Positions 56,360 through 64,000 of a stretch of 64,000 nucleotides of DNA are shown in pieces; the first letter of the stretch is position 1, and every line of letters starts with the position of its first letter. The position numbers and the translations under genes were made by a program. This DNA comes from Prevotella histicola JCM 15637 = DNF00424 (GTDB lineage Bacteria; Bacteroidota; Bacteroidia; Bacteroidales; Bacteroidaceae). The stretch is taken from the NCBI RefSeq assembly GCF_000613925.1, contig NZ_BAJX01000005.1, forward strand, positions 1 to 64,000, read 5' to 3'. Below the pieces are notes generated by a model. That model saw only the letters and a program-made list of their open reading frames with translations, was not told where the DNA came from and did no database searches.

Positions 56360-59300
56360 TTAGAATCCGAGTTCAATACCGAAAGTGAAGGTACGGAGTC
56401 CAGGAGTCTGGAACGTACAAACACCATCTACACGCATCTCTGGGTCAACATAGAGATCCTTAGACTTCCATGTAAGCAAGTTGCTGGCAGAGAAGAAAGC
56501 ACGTGCCTTGCTTAGTCCAAGATGTGACACCCACAAAGTCGGGGCAGTAAAACCAAGAGTAAGACTCTTTAAACGGAGGTAATCCGTTGGCATCAACCAG
56601 CGAGAAGAAGTCTGACTGGTATTTCCGTACTGGAACACTGGTTGTGAAGCACTAGTATCTCCAGGACCCTTCCACATCTTGTTAACATCATAATAAGCAG
56701 GAACCTGACCACCAAAGGTATAATCACCATTGTCATGTTGCCATGAAGCTGCATCATAAGCTTTTCCTCCAAGTGAGAAAGTGAAATTCAAACCGAAGTC
56801 AATGAACTTCCATGTGATATTATTGGTAAAACCACCCTCAAGCTTTGTTTCATGGTTACCAATGATAACCTTATTAGCCTTGTTAGGGTCTGTTGTGGTA
56901 TTACGTGCATTACTAGTTCCATCATTAATATAGAACAACTCCTTACCAGTTGCAGGATCAACGCCAGCATATTCAAATCCGTAGAAGCTGTAATAAGGTT
57001 CACCTACCTTATGGATACGCACACCACTGATAATCTGATTCTCATCACCATAAATCTTTGTCAACTTATTATGGTTATGACCAAAGTTCAACATAGTAGT
57101 CCATGAGAAATCTTTCTTCTGTATATTATTGCTCTGGATAGTAACCTCATAACCATTGTTTCGTAATGAACCAACATTGATAGGAGATGTTGTAGCTGTA
57201 GAGCTACCATCATAATAACCAGGAACAGCAGACATTGGTAAATCATAAATAAGATCAGAAGTAGTACGAACATAGTAATCGAACGTTACAGAGATACGAT
57301 CAATGAATGTGAGGTCGAGACCAACGTTGAATGCACGGTTCTTTTCCCACTTCAAATTAGGATTAGCGATACCTACGATAGCCATACCCGACTTACCATT
57401 ATAGTACTGACCATACTTATAAAGGCTCATATAGTCATAATAGTTACCAGGTAATGTACCGTTGACACCGTAACTCAGACGCAACTTACCATCACTAAGT
57501 ACCTTCTTCACAGGATCCATAAACTTCTCAGCTCCAAAACGCCATGCTGCTGATAGAGACCAGAAGTTACCCCAACGATTTTCCTCAGCTAGACGGCTAC
57601 TACCATCACGACGGAAACTAACACCAGCATAATACCTATTATCATAGTTATAGTTCACACGACCTAACCAGCTTGCAAGTGTATAACCACGAGAATCACT
57701 ACTTGCACGAGTAGTTCCTGCATTTGAGAACTCGTATAAGTTACCAGGGTAATCACTACCATTAAGATAGTTATACTTTACAATGTACTTTTCAGTCTCA
57801 TAACCTAAGAGGGCATCAATATTGTGTAAGCCAAAATTCTTTGCATAGCTCAACTGTGTCTGCCCATTTAACTGGCTAATAGAACCATTGTAGCGTTGTA
57901 CATTACCAGCAGGTCCACCATCATTAGAATAACGATCCCAAAGAACATCTTCATTATTAGAAGTGTAATCATAAGTTACTTTCTCGCTCAAATGAAGTGC
58001 ATCCCATATGTTCCAGTCTAACTTCAATGTATTGAAAGCTCTCTTGATATCTGTTTTATCATAAGTATGAAGAGCCTCATAAATAGGGTTCACACTAACG
58101 ATACTGTTAGTTTCAGGACCAGAAGCAAACGACCCATCAGGGAGATAAGCAATAGATGAAGGACTTTGCATAAAAGCATAGTTAGCAATTGGATTACCAT
58201 AAGATGCCCCTCCATCACTTGTAAGGCTCTGATTCATCTTTGTAAAAAGTGACGAATAAGTCAGCACGAAACGACCAAACTTATGGGTAAGGTTTGCATT
58301 ACCTGTGAATCGTTCCATACCTTGATTGGCAAATATACCAGTCTGTTTCATGTAAGAAAGTGAAGCATAGAACTGAGTATTATCATTACCTCCACTCAAG
58401 CTTACCTGATAATTTTGGTGATGACCTGTCTTTATAAGAAGTTTCTTCCAATCTGTCCAAGCATTGATAGCCTTACCACTTGCATCATAACCAACAACTG
58501 GTTTTTTAGCAAAATCATCAATATTGTCATCAGCAAAGGTTATTGCATCAGCCTCTGATTTACCCTCACCGTATAGAGCATAGTTCTTTAAACCTTGGTA
58601 AAGCAAGCTACGACGTGCATCACCTCCTAAGACAGGACGATAATCAATAGCTAAGTTTGAGAAACCCCAATCACTACGGAAATCAACATGAGTTTTACCT
58701 TTCTTACCACTCTTAGTAGTAATAACTATCACACCATTTGCTGCACGAGAACCATACAAAGAAGCTGCTGCAGCATCTTTAATAACCGTGATTGATTCAA
58801 TATCATTACTATTCAGTGTTGCTAATGCATTCGTACCAGCTTCATTATAGTTACCTTGACCAAAGCCATTGATATCACCTGAAAGCATAGGTGTACCATC
58901 AATAACATATAATGGATCATTACCTGCATTAATAGAACCCATACCACGAATACGAATATTGCTTACTGAACCAGGAGCACCAGAAGCACTCGTCACTGTA
59001 ACACCTGGAACAGAACCCGCAAGTTTATCCTGAACTGATGCAACAGGTACATCAGCAAGCTTACCAGGGTCAACGTTAGCAGCAGCACCAGTAAAACTTG
59101 ACTTCTTAAAGTTACCATAACCAGTAACAATTACCTCGTCTAATGAGCCTGCCTCAGGTTTCAAAGTAACCTTCATTCCATCCTTTGCAGGAACAGTCTG
59201 GGTCTGTAAGCCGACATATTGAATACGCAACTGAGTTTTGCCCTCAGGTACCGTGAGATGGAAATTACCATCGATATCTGTCACTGTACCCATCTGTGTT

Positions 59301-59440
59301 CCAACAACAAGAATAGAAGCCCCAACTACAGGCTGCTTATCCTCGGAAGAGATTACAGTTCCGCTAATCTCAGTTTGTGCCAACGCTGTCCCTACACATA
59401 GGAACAAAGCGGCTAAAAACATCATTAGTCTTTTTTCCAT
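56360..59440 (-). CDS. SusC-like TonB-dependent transporter (system 3)
   Basis: 1026 residues: signal MEKRLMMFLAALFLCVGTALA, carboxypeptidase-like domain (TEISGTVISSEDKQPVVGAS), TonB box DEVIVTGYGN, plug (IRIRGMGSINAGNDPLYVID; VIKDAAAASLYGSRAANGV) and a beta barrel ending TFGIELGF. Like the other two, it has no STN domain. Its N-terminal 60 residues are nearly the same as those of system 2, showing paralogy. Intact. Substrate unknown. Confidence 0.95.
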   Translation of the reverse strand: MEKRLMMFLAALFLCVGTALAQTEISGTVISSEDKQPVVGASILVVGTQMGTVTDIDGNFHLTVPEGKTQLRIQYVGLQTQTVPAKDGMKVTLKPEAGSLDEVIVTGYGNFKKSSFTGAAANVDPGKLADVPVASVQDKLAGSVPGVTVTSASGAPGSVSNIRIRGMGSINAGNDPLYVIDGTPMLSGDINGFGQGNYNEAGTNALATLNSNDIESITVIKDAAAASLYGSRAANGVIVITTKSGKKGKTHVDFRSDWGFSNLAIDYRPVLGGDARRSLLYQGLKNYALYGEGKSEADAITFADDNIDDFAKKPVVGYDASGKAINAWTDWKKLLIKTGHHQNYQVSLSGGNDNTQFYASLSYMKQTGIFANQGMERFTGNANLTHKFGRFVLTYSSLFTKMNQSLTSDGGASYGNPIANYAFMQSPSSIAYLPDGSFASGPETNSIVSVNPIYEALHTYDKTDIKRAFNTLKLDWNIWDALHLSEKVTYDYTSNNEDVLWDRYSNDGGPAGNVQRYNGSISQLNGQTQLSYAKNFGLHNIDALLGYETEKYIVKYNYLNGSDYPGNLYEFSNAGTTRASSDSRGYTLASWLGRVNYNYDNRYYAGVSFRRDGSSRLAEENRWGNFWSLSAAWRFGAEKFMDPVKKVLSDGKLRLSYGVNGTLPGNYYDYMSLYKYGQYYNGKSGMAIVGIANPNLKWEKNRAFNVGLDLTFIDRISVTFDYYVRTTSDLIYDLPMSAVPGYYDGSSTATTSPINVGSLRNNGYEVTIQSNNIQKKDFSWTTMLNFGHNHNKLTKIYGDENQIISGVRIHKVGEPYYSFYGFEYAGVDPATGKELFYINDGTSNARNTTTDPNKANKVIIGNHETKLEGGFTNNITWKFIDFGLNFTFSLGGKAYDAASWQHDNGDYTFGGQVPAYYDVNKMWKGPGDTSASQPVFQYGNTSQTSSRWLMPTDYLRLKSLTLGFTAPTLWVSHLGLSKARAFFSASNLLTWKSKDLYVDPEMRVDGVCTFQTPGLRTFTFGIELGF

Positions 59441-59551
59441 AAATACGCTCTTTTTATATTAATTATATGTATTATTTCCTAAGACAATCCTTATATATCT
59501 TGAAAAAGCTTACAGTTTGTAACTTATTAAACAAGAGTATTTAACAATTCA

Positions 59552-59583
59552 CAAAGATAATGTAGCTATATTAAACATCCAAA
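59552..59583 (-). promoter_or_regulatory. Promoter of SusCD system 3
   Basis: Minus strand: TTTG (59583-59580), 20 bases, TATCTTTG (59559-59552), full consensus. Leader of about 105 bases. Confidence 0.82.
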
Positions 59584-59928
59584 GAAAAGTAAAATTTTAA
59601 ATCTTATTTTTACATTTATTAATAATTAATATGCAAAAAGTGATAGTTTTCCGCATAATAATTGAATAATCCAGAGCTTTAAGTTGAAAGTTGTTTGTGA
59701 ATAACAAGCTTTAAATTCTTACTAAATGGCATCATTTAGTCCCTTCAGGAGTGTTTTTCATGCCTCTGAGTATGACATTATCGACAGATTATAACCTTAA
59801 CATTTATGACCATCATTGCATTTTATGCATGAATAGAGTGTATAAAGAAGAGCAGTCTCAAACCATCTAAAATACAGGGGAGGGATAGGCTTTGTCAAGA
59901 TAATTACAAACAGGAAAAGAAAAGGGGC

Positions 59929-60037
59929 TCTTTTGCAATGTAAAAGGGCACCTTTTGCAATGTAAAAGACGCCCTTTTGATGTGTAAAAGGGCATCTTTT
60001 GAAGAGCAAAAGGGCACCTTTTAAAAACGAAAATATA
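59929..60037. repeat. 22-bp-period intergenic repeat array D (core AAAAGGGCRYCTTTT)
   Basis: Five units start near 59920, 59942, 59964, 59986 and 60008: AAAAGGGGCTCTTTT, AAAAGGGCACCTTTT, a reversed AAAAGACGCCCTTTT, AAAAGGGCATCTTTT and AAAAGGGCACCTTTT. It lies between the susC of system 3 and rnhB. Two ORFs seen across it on the minus strand (repeating CPF..QK) are translations of the repeat and not genes. The rest of 59584-59910 shows nothing recognisable. Confidence 0.88.
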
Positions 60038-60080
60038 ACTATCTGACTTTCTGTAGATTACAAAGTACAAAATAAACAAA

Positions 60081-60108
60081 ATCCGTTGATTTCAAGAAAC
60101 CAACGGAT
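60081..60108 (-). terminator. rnhB terminator
   Basis: ATCCGTTG pairs with CAACGGAT (60101-60108) across 12 bases; T-rich tail on the minus strand. Located 45 bases after the rnhB stop. Confidence 0.75.
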
Positions 60109-60152
60109 AAGAAACTTGTAAGGCTATTTCAACTTTCCATTAATAACACACT

Positions 60153-60755
60153 TTAAAAATCAAAACTGAGCTGTCCATCACCTAAGAGATTATAGCTCTT
60201 ACGATGATAGGGTGTAATGCCATGGTCGCGAATGGCTTGCCGATGCTTCTTCGTTGGGTATCCCATGTTGGATTGCCAGTCGTATTGAGGATATTCTTTT
60301 GCAAGACCGAGCATGTAATCATCACGATAAGTCTTGGCAAGAACTGATGCTGCAGCAATGGAAAGATACTTTCCGTCACCCTTTACTATCGTGGCGAAAG
60401 GTAAATCCTGATAAGGTTTGAAACGATTACCATCCACAATGACGGCTTCAGGACGCAAGGAAAGCTGGTCCAAAGCACGATGCATCGCAAGGAAGGAGGC
60501 ATTAAGAATATTGATTTTATCTATTTCCTCTGGTGTGACAATACCCACTGCCCATGCCAAAGCATCACGCTGGATAACCTCACGCAGGGCATAACGCTTC
60601 TTGGCTGTTAATTTCTTGGAATCATTTAACAAGTCATTCTCGTAATCAGGAGGGAGGATTACGGCTGCAGCATAGACACTTCCGGCAAGGCATCCCCTAC
60701 CCGCTTCATCGCATCCTGCTTCAACAAGATTTTCATAATAATGACTTTTCAACAT
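60153..60755 (-). CDS. rnhB: Ribonuclease HII
   Basis: RNase HII cuts the RNA strand of RNA-DNA hybrids and single ribonucleotides in DNA. Seen: the signature EAGCDEAGRGCLAG with two catalytic acids (D16, E17), LNDSKKLTAKKR, VIVDGNRF and ASVLAKTYRDDYM. The Met at 60755 gives 200 residues, the usual length (MLKSHYYENLVEAG); the frame is open to 60809 but the extra 18 residues are not family-like. It is divergent from the small membrane protein gene. Confidence 0.93.
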   Translation of the reverse strand: MLKSHYYENLVEAGCDEAGRGCLAGSVYAAAVILPPDYENDLLNDSKKLTAKKRYALREVIQRDALAWAVGIVTPEEIDKINILNASFLAMHRALDQLSLRPEAVIVDGNRFKPYQDLPFATIVKGDGKYLSIAAASVLAKTYRDDYMLGLAKEYPQYDWQSNMGYPTKKHRQAIRDHGITPYHRKSYNLLGDGQLSFDF

Positions 60756-60850
60756 AGAACAAAGTCCTTTAACTGTTAATAAACCTTTCGTTTTAAAGTT
60801 AAATAACAAAGAAAATTTTCAGTTTGAACATCCTGTGCACACCATGCTAC

Positions 60851-60858
60851 TAACTTTG
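60851..60858 (+). promoter_or_regulatory. -7 element of the small membrane protein gene
   Basis: TAACTTTG, with a TTTG at 60823 that is 24 bases upstream, slightly too far. Leader of about 62 bases. Confidence 0.45.
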
Positions 60859-60925
60859 CAAACGTAAACCACAGTTGGTTTTACACCTTATTATATATAT
60901 AGCAAATAACAATAAGACAAAGAAT

Positions 60926-61207
60926 ATGAAAAAGGAAATGACTTTCACGGAGCAGAACACATCGTATAATGACCTCAGTAGACTTTTCAGCGATGGCTGT
61001 GCATGGCTTCAAGCACCTGTAATGTGGCTTAGAAGATATTACAGTGCCATACTTGAACGTGAAGTAAGTACGAAACAAGCATCTTACATCACGCAAGCAC
61101 AAGTGGCATTTGTATTTGCTGCATTCCCTATTATGTCGTCCCTCTTACTACATCTTGCTGCCGTTGTTTGGTTTGCAGCGAGCATTTACATGTGCAAGAG
61201 GGCCTAA
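60926..61207 (+). CDS. Small hypothetical membrane protein
   Basis: From Met 60926 the product has 93 residues (MKKEMTFTEQNTSYND); the frame is open from 60875, but the earlier part is outside the usual style and closer to the promoter. A polar N-terminus is followed by a long hydrophobic end (about 57-88, AFVFAAFPIMSSLLLHLAAV and VWFAASIYMC), probably two TM segments. No motif or homologue is recognised. It converges on sufS with a 5-base gap and no terminator between them. Confidence 0.6.
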   Translation: MKKEMTFTEQNTSYNDLSRLFSDGCAWLQAPVMWLRRYYSAILEREVSTKQASYITQAQVAFVFAAFPIMSSLLLHLAAVVWFAASIYMCKRA

Positions 61208-61212
61208 AGGAA

Positions 61213-62430
61213 TCAGAACATCTGTACCACTCGCTTGATACCTGACACCAAGGCGTCTACTTCCTCACGGGTGTTATAAAGTCCGAAAGAGGCACGAACA
61301 GTTCCGAGAACACCCAAGCGATCCATCAAGGGCTGGGCACAATGATGACCAGTCCGGACGGCAATGCCAAGTTGATCGAGGAGTGTACCGAGGTCCATGT
61401 GGTGGATATTGCCTACATTGAAGCTGATAACGGCATCGCCACTATCACCGACATGCCCGTAGATGTGCATTCCTTCTATCTCACGCAACTGCTGAAGGGC
61501 ATAATGTGTGAGGTCTTGCTCATGCGCTAAGATCTTATCCATTCCCAAAGCAGAGGCATAATCGAGGGCTTTGGCAAGTCCGTGAGTAGCTACATAGTCG
61601 GGAGTTCCGGCTTCAAACTTCAATGGTGGACGCTCAAAGGTGGTCTTCTCAAAGCTGACATGCTCTATCATCTCACCGCCACCTTGGTAAGGTGGCATCT
61701 TATCGAGCCATTTCTCTTTACCATAAAGAACACCAACACCCGTAGGACCATAGACCTTATGCCCACTGAAAGCAAGGAAATCACAATCTAAATCCTGTAC
61801 GTCAACAGCAAAATGCGGTACGCTTTGTGCACCATCAATCATAACTGGTACACCATGTTCGTGGGCTATCCGAATCATTTCCTTTACTGGATTGATGGTG
61901 CCAAGAACATTACTTACCTGCATTACACTGACGAGTTTCGTACGTTCGGAGAAGAGTTGCTCATAAGCCTGTAGGTCGAGAACTCCCTCATCGGTCATCG
62001 GGATAACCTTCAAAACAATCCCTTTGCGCTGTTCTTGCAACTGCCAAGGAACGATATTAGAGTGATGTTCCATCGTAGAGACAATCACCTCATCGCCTGC
62101 TTGCATACATCCTTCAGTGAAGCTGGAGGCAACAAGGTTCAGACTCTCCGTTGTTCCACGTGTAAAGACAATCTCCGTAGTGGAGCGAGCATTGATAAAC
62201 TTCCGCACTGTTTCGCGTGCCGCCTCGTGTAAGTCGGTTGCCTGTTGCGACATCCAGTGTACTCCACGATGCACATTTGCATTCACATTAAGATACTCTT
62301 CACGCATAGCGTCCAGCACACAGAGCGGTTTCTGCGTGGTAGCACCATTGTCAAAGTAAACCAACGGCTTACCATAGACGGTGCGAGAGAGTATCGGGAA
62401 GTCTTCTCTAACTTTATTTATATCGTACAT
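61213..62430 (-). CDS. sufS: Cysteine desulfurase SufS
   Basis: A PLP enzyme that takes sulfur from cysteine for Fe-S cluster assembly. 405 residues. Seen: YFDNGATTQKP near the start, TRGTTESLNLVA, MEHHSNIVPWQ with the PLP-contacting His, PLP lysine K225 in FSGHKVYGPTG, and active-site C364 in RTGHHCAQP, which marks the SufS (group II) type. It follows sufD by 12 bases in one operon. Intact. Confidence 0.96.
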   Translation of the reverse strand: MYDINKVREDFPILSRTVYGKPLVYFDNGATTQKPLCVLDAMREEYLNVNANVHRGVHWMSQQATDLHEAARETVRKFINARSTTEIVFTRGTTESLNLVASSFTEGCMQAGDEVIVSTMEHHSNIVPWQLQEQRKGIVLKVIPMTDEGVLDLQAYEQLFSERTKLVSVMQVSNVLGTINPVKEMIRIAHEHGVPVMIDGAQSVPHFAVDVQDLDCDFLAFSGHKVYGPTGVGVLYGKEKWLDKMPPYQGGGEMIEHVSFEKTTFERPPLKFEAGTPDYVATHGLAKALDYASALGMDKILAHEQDLTHYALQQLREIEGMHIYGHVGDSGDAVISFNVGNIHHMDLGTLLDQLGIAVRTGHHCAQPLMDRLGVLGTVRASFGLYNTREEVDALVSGIKRVVQMF

Positions 62431-62442
62431 AAGTACCTGCTT

Positions 62443-63785
62443 TTACTTACACAAGTTGCAACCTTCGCACTTATCAAGCTCACCACGGAAGCGCTTTTCT
62501 ACCAAATGGTGGAGACGGTCACGCAGTGGTTCGAGTTCCATCTTGTCGATGACTTCATTGATAAAGGCAAACTCAAGGAGGAGTTTAGCTTCTTTTCTAT
62601 CGATACCACGTTGCTCCATATAGAAGAGAGCGGCATCATTGAGCTGTCCAACCGTTGAACCATGATTACACTGAACATCATCAGCATAGATCTCAAGCAT
62701 TGGCTGCGTGAACATTCTGGCAGTCTTGCTGGCACAGAGGTTACGGTTATTCTCTTGTGAGAGTGTCTTCTGTGCGCCCTTACGAACGAGTACACGACCT
62801 GCGAAAGCACCCACAGCATTCTCGTCGAGTACGTATTTATAGAGTTCGTTGCTTGTACAATGAGGCACTTGATGGTCGATAAGTGTGTTGTTATCAACAT
62901 GCTGATTCTTGTCAGCTATCACACAACCATTGCAGAAACACTCGCTACCCTCACCCTTAAAGACAAGGTCGAGCATGTTTCGGGTTACTCCATTGTGCAA
63001 CGTGATGACGTTATGACTTGCACGTGAATTGCGTTGCTGTTCGATATAAACATTCGAAACACGTACATTCTTAGCATGTGTTTCTTCCATACAGTTCAGT
63101 TCCAGGTTCGCATTATCGCCCACAAAGGCTTCAATCACCTGTGTTGCAAGGAAGTTTCGGTCGTCAGCTGCGTGGTCACAGAAGAGGAATTGCGCCTTAG
63201 CACCTTCTTCGAGCACAATCAGTACACGACGATTGACCATCAAGTCAACATCAGAACGGAGGATATTTATTACCTGCACCGTACGGTCAAGTTGCACATT
63301 CTTAGGCACATAGATAAAGAGCCCGTCTTGTGCTAACATCGTATTCAGTGCCGTAACAGCATCTTTCTCAGTGCCAGCCAGCTTACCATAGTACTTCTTC
63401 ACCAACTCTGGACGCTCTTTAGCCACACGACTCAAGCTATCAATGACTACTCCATCGTTGAGTTTTACGTTTGGAAGTGCCTTCGTATAGACTGATCGTT
63501 GACTATAAAGTAAAGAGATGTACTGAGATTGGGCACATCACATCTGAAAGTCTCGTATGGGTCAACGGGTATTTCAAGTCTGTTGAGGTTCAAACCATAA
63601 TCTGGTTCGAATAGCTTTTGCATGTCCGTGTACTTATAGCGTTCCACCTTCTTTGATGGAAAGCCCAGCCGACGGAAATCGTCAAAAGCCTTATCGCGCA
63701 CCTCATTCATCACAGGAGCAGCGTGATCCTTTATGATTTGCTGCGCATCTGTGTAGAGGTCTATATATTGTTTTTCGCTTTGCAT
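62443..63785 (-). CDS. sufD: Fe-S assembly scaffold protein SufD, frameshifted
   Basis: SufD forms the SufBCD scaffold with SufB and SufC. The first frame (63785-63465) starts MQSEKQYIDLYTDAQQ and has the usual GFPSKKVERYKYTDM. It ends early at QSIRRHFQT. The other frame holds TKALPNVKLNDGVVIDSLSR, the beta-helix core and HGSTVGQLNDAALFYMEQRG. Restoring one T near 63487 (TCTATACG to TCTTATACG) joins them as NDQSYTKALPN to a protein of about 447 residues. sufC is not visible; at least 215 non-coding bases precede sufD. Error is the likely cause. Confidence 0.92.
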
Positions 63786-63889
63786 GTTTGTTTTAAGAAG
63801 TTTTGGAGCAATGAAAGAGCAGTCTTTGTAATCCTTTTTTACCGTTTATTACAACCTAAAAAGAGGTTTTATAACTCTTTGAGAACCAC

Positions 63890-63977
63890 CATCTTACAGA
63901 CAATTAAAAATCTCTTATAAGACAATTTAAATTCTCTTATAGGACAATTTGAATTCTCTTATAAGACAATTTCAACT
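63890..63977. repeat. Second 22-bp-period repeat (unit CTCTTATAAGACAATTT plus 5 bases)
   Basis: Three good units start at 63912, 63934 and 63956, differing at two or three bases, after a degenerate one at about 63890 (ATCTTACAGACAATTA). Each has the palindrome CTTATAAG or a one-base variant. It lies upstream of sufD and may continue beyond the window. It is not similar in sequence to the AAAAGGGC arrays but has the same period. Confidence 0.8.
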
Positions 63978-64000
63978 TTCTACTAACTCTTTTTCTACTC

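Noticed and set aside
42853..59440. Calling the SusCD block a polysaccharide utilization locus
   Set aside because: No carbohydrate-active enzyme, HTCS or sigma/anti-sigma genes lie within it.
6012..60037. The AAAAGGGC arrays as CRISPR arrays
   Set aside because: Unit period is only 22 bp with about 7 variable bases, units are sometimes inverted, and no cas genes are in the window.
59797..60079. Two overlapping minus-strand ORFs of 70 residues
   Set aside because: Their repeating Cys-Pro-Phe pattern is the translation of repeat array D; no promoter or start context.
1..64000. Prophage, transposon or integrative element
   Set aside because: No integrase, transposase, phage structural gene or attachment-like duplication was recognised.

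Overview
The window looks like a chromosomal segment of a Bacteroidales bacterium, most likely Prevotella (P. melaninogenica-like). The evidence is the AT-rich base composition, a type III glutamine synthetase, SusC/SusD pairs with lipoprotein SusDs, a Bacteroidetes-type dcw cluster, glycine-lipid genes, and many promoters of the phylum-specific form TTTG-N20-TAnnTTTG. No phage, transposase, integrase, CRISPR or rRNA was seen. The species call is inference.

Layout. 1-3018: the 3' part of a helicase gene with a RecQ-like C-terminal HTH, then a 7-TM protein ending in an AraC-type DNA-binding domain. 3131-3370: a self-contained promoter-to-terminator unit without an ORF, probably a small RNA of about 190 nt. 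3582-5771: glnN (GSIII) with its own promoter and terminator. 6228-8126 (minus): glsA-glsB, predicted to make glycine lipids. 8381-24647: the division and cell-wall (dcw) cluster mraZ-rsmH-ftsL-ftsI-murE-mraY-murD-ftsW-murG-murC-ftsQ-ftsA-ftsZ, headed by a three-repeat MraZ operator and closed by two terminators. 25194-29355: a lipoprotein and recO (minus), tRNA-Glu with rpsT, and gyrB. 29508-34276: a GH95 fucosidase-like enzyme with an AraC regulator, then ung and a DUF3109 protein on the minus strand. 34372-36647: three small secreted Lys/Ala-rich proteins with copied terminators. 36792-42659: gpmI, a structured intergenic region, a membrane TPR-type regulator, an SGNH hydrolase and a WYL regulator. 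42853-59440 (minus): three consecutive SusC/SusD systems, each SusC with a well-formed promoter. 60153-63785: rnhB, a small membrane protein, and sufD-sufS.

Two window-wide signals deserve attention. First, eight genes (glsB, rsmH, murE, murG, murC, gyrB, one susC, sufD) are broken by 1-2 base indels. Most belong to families normally essential, so sequence error is the likeliest cause; they are annotated here as single genes with the break located. Second, four intergenic arrays of a 22-bp repeat with core AAAAGGGCRYCTTTT lie just downstream of minus-strand genes. A different 22-bp-period array lies at the right edge.

Working together: the dcw genes make and place septal peptidoglycan; gyrB, rnhB, ung and recO maintain DNA; glnN assimilates ammonia; gpmI serves glycolysis; sufDS builds Fe-S clusters; the SusCD systems and GH95 enzyme acquire nutrients at the cell surface.
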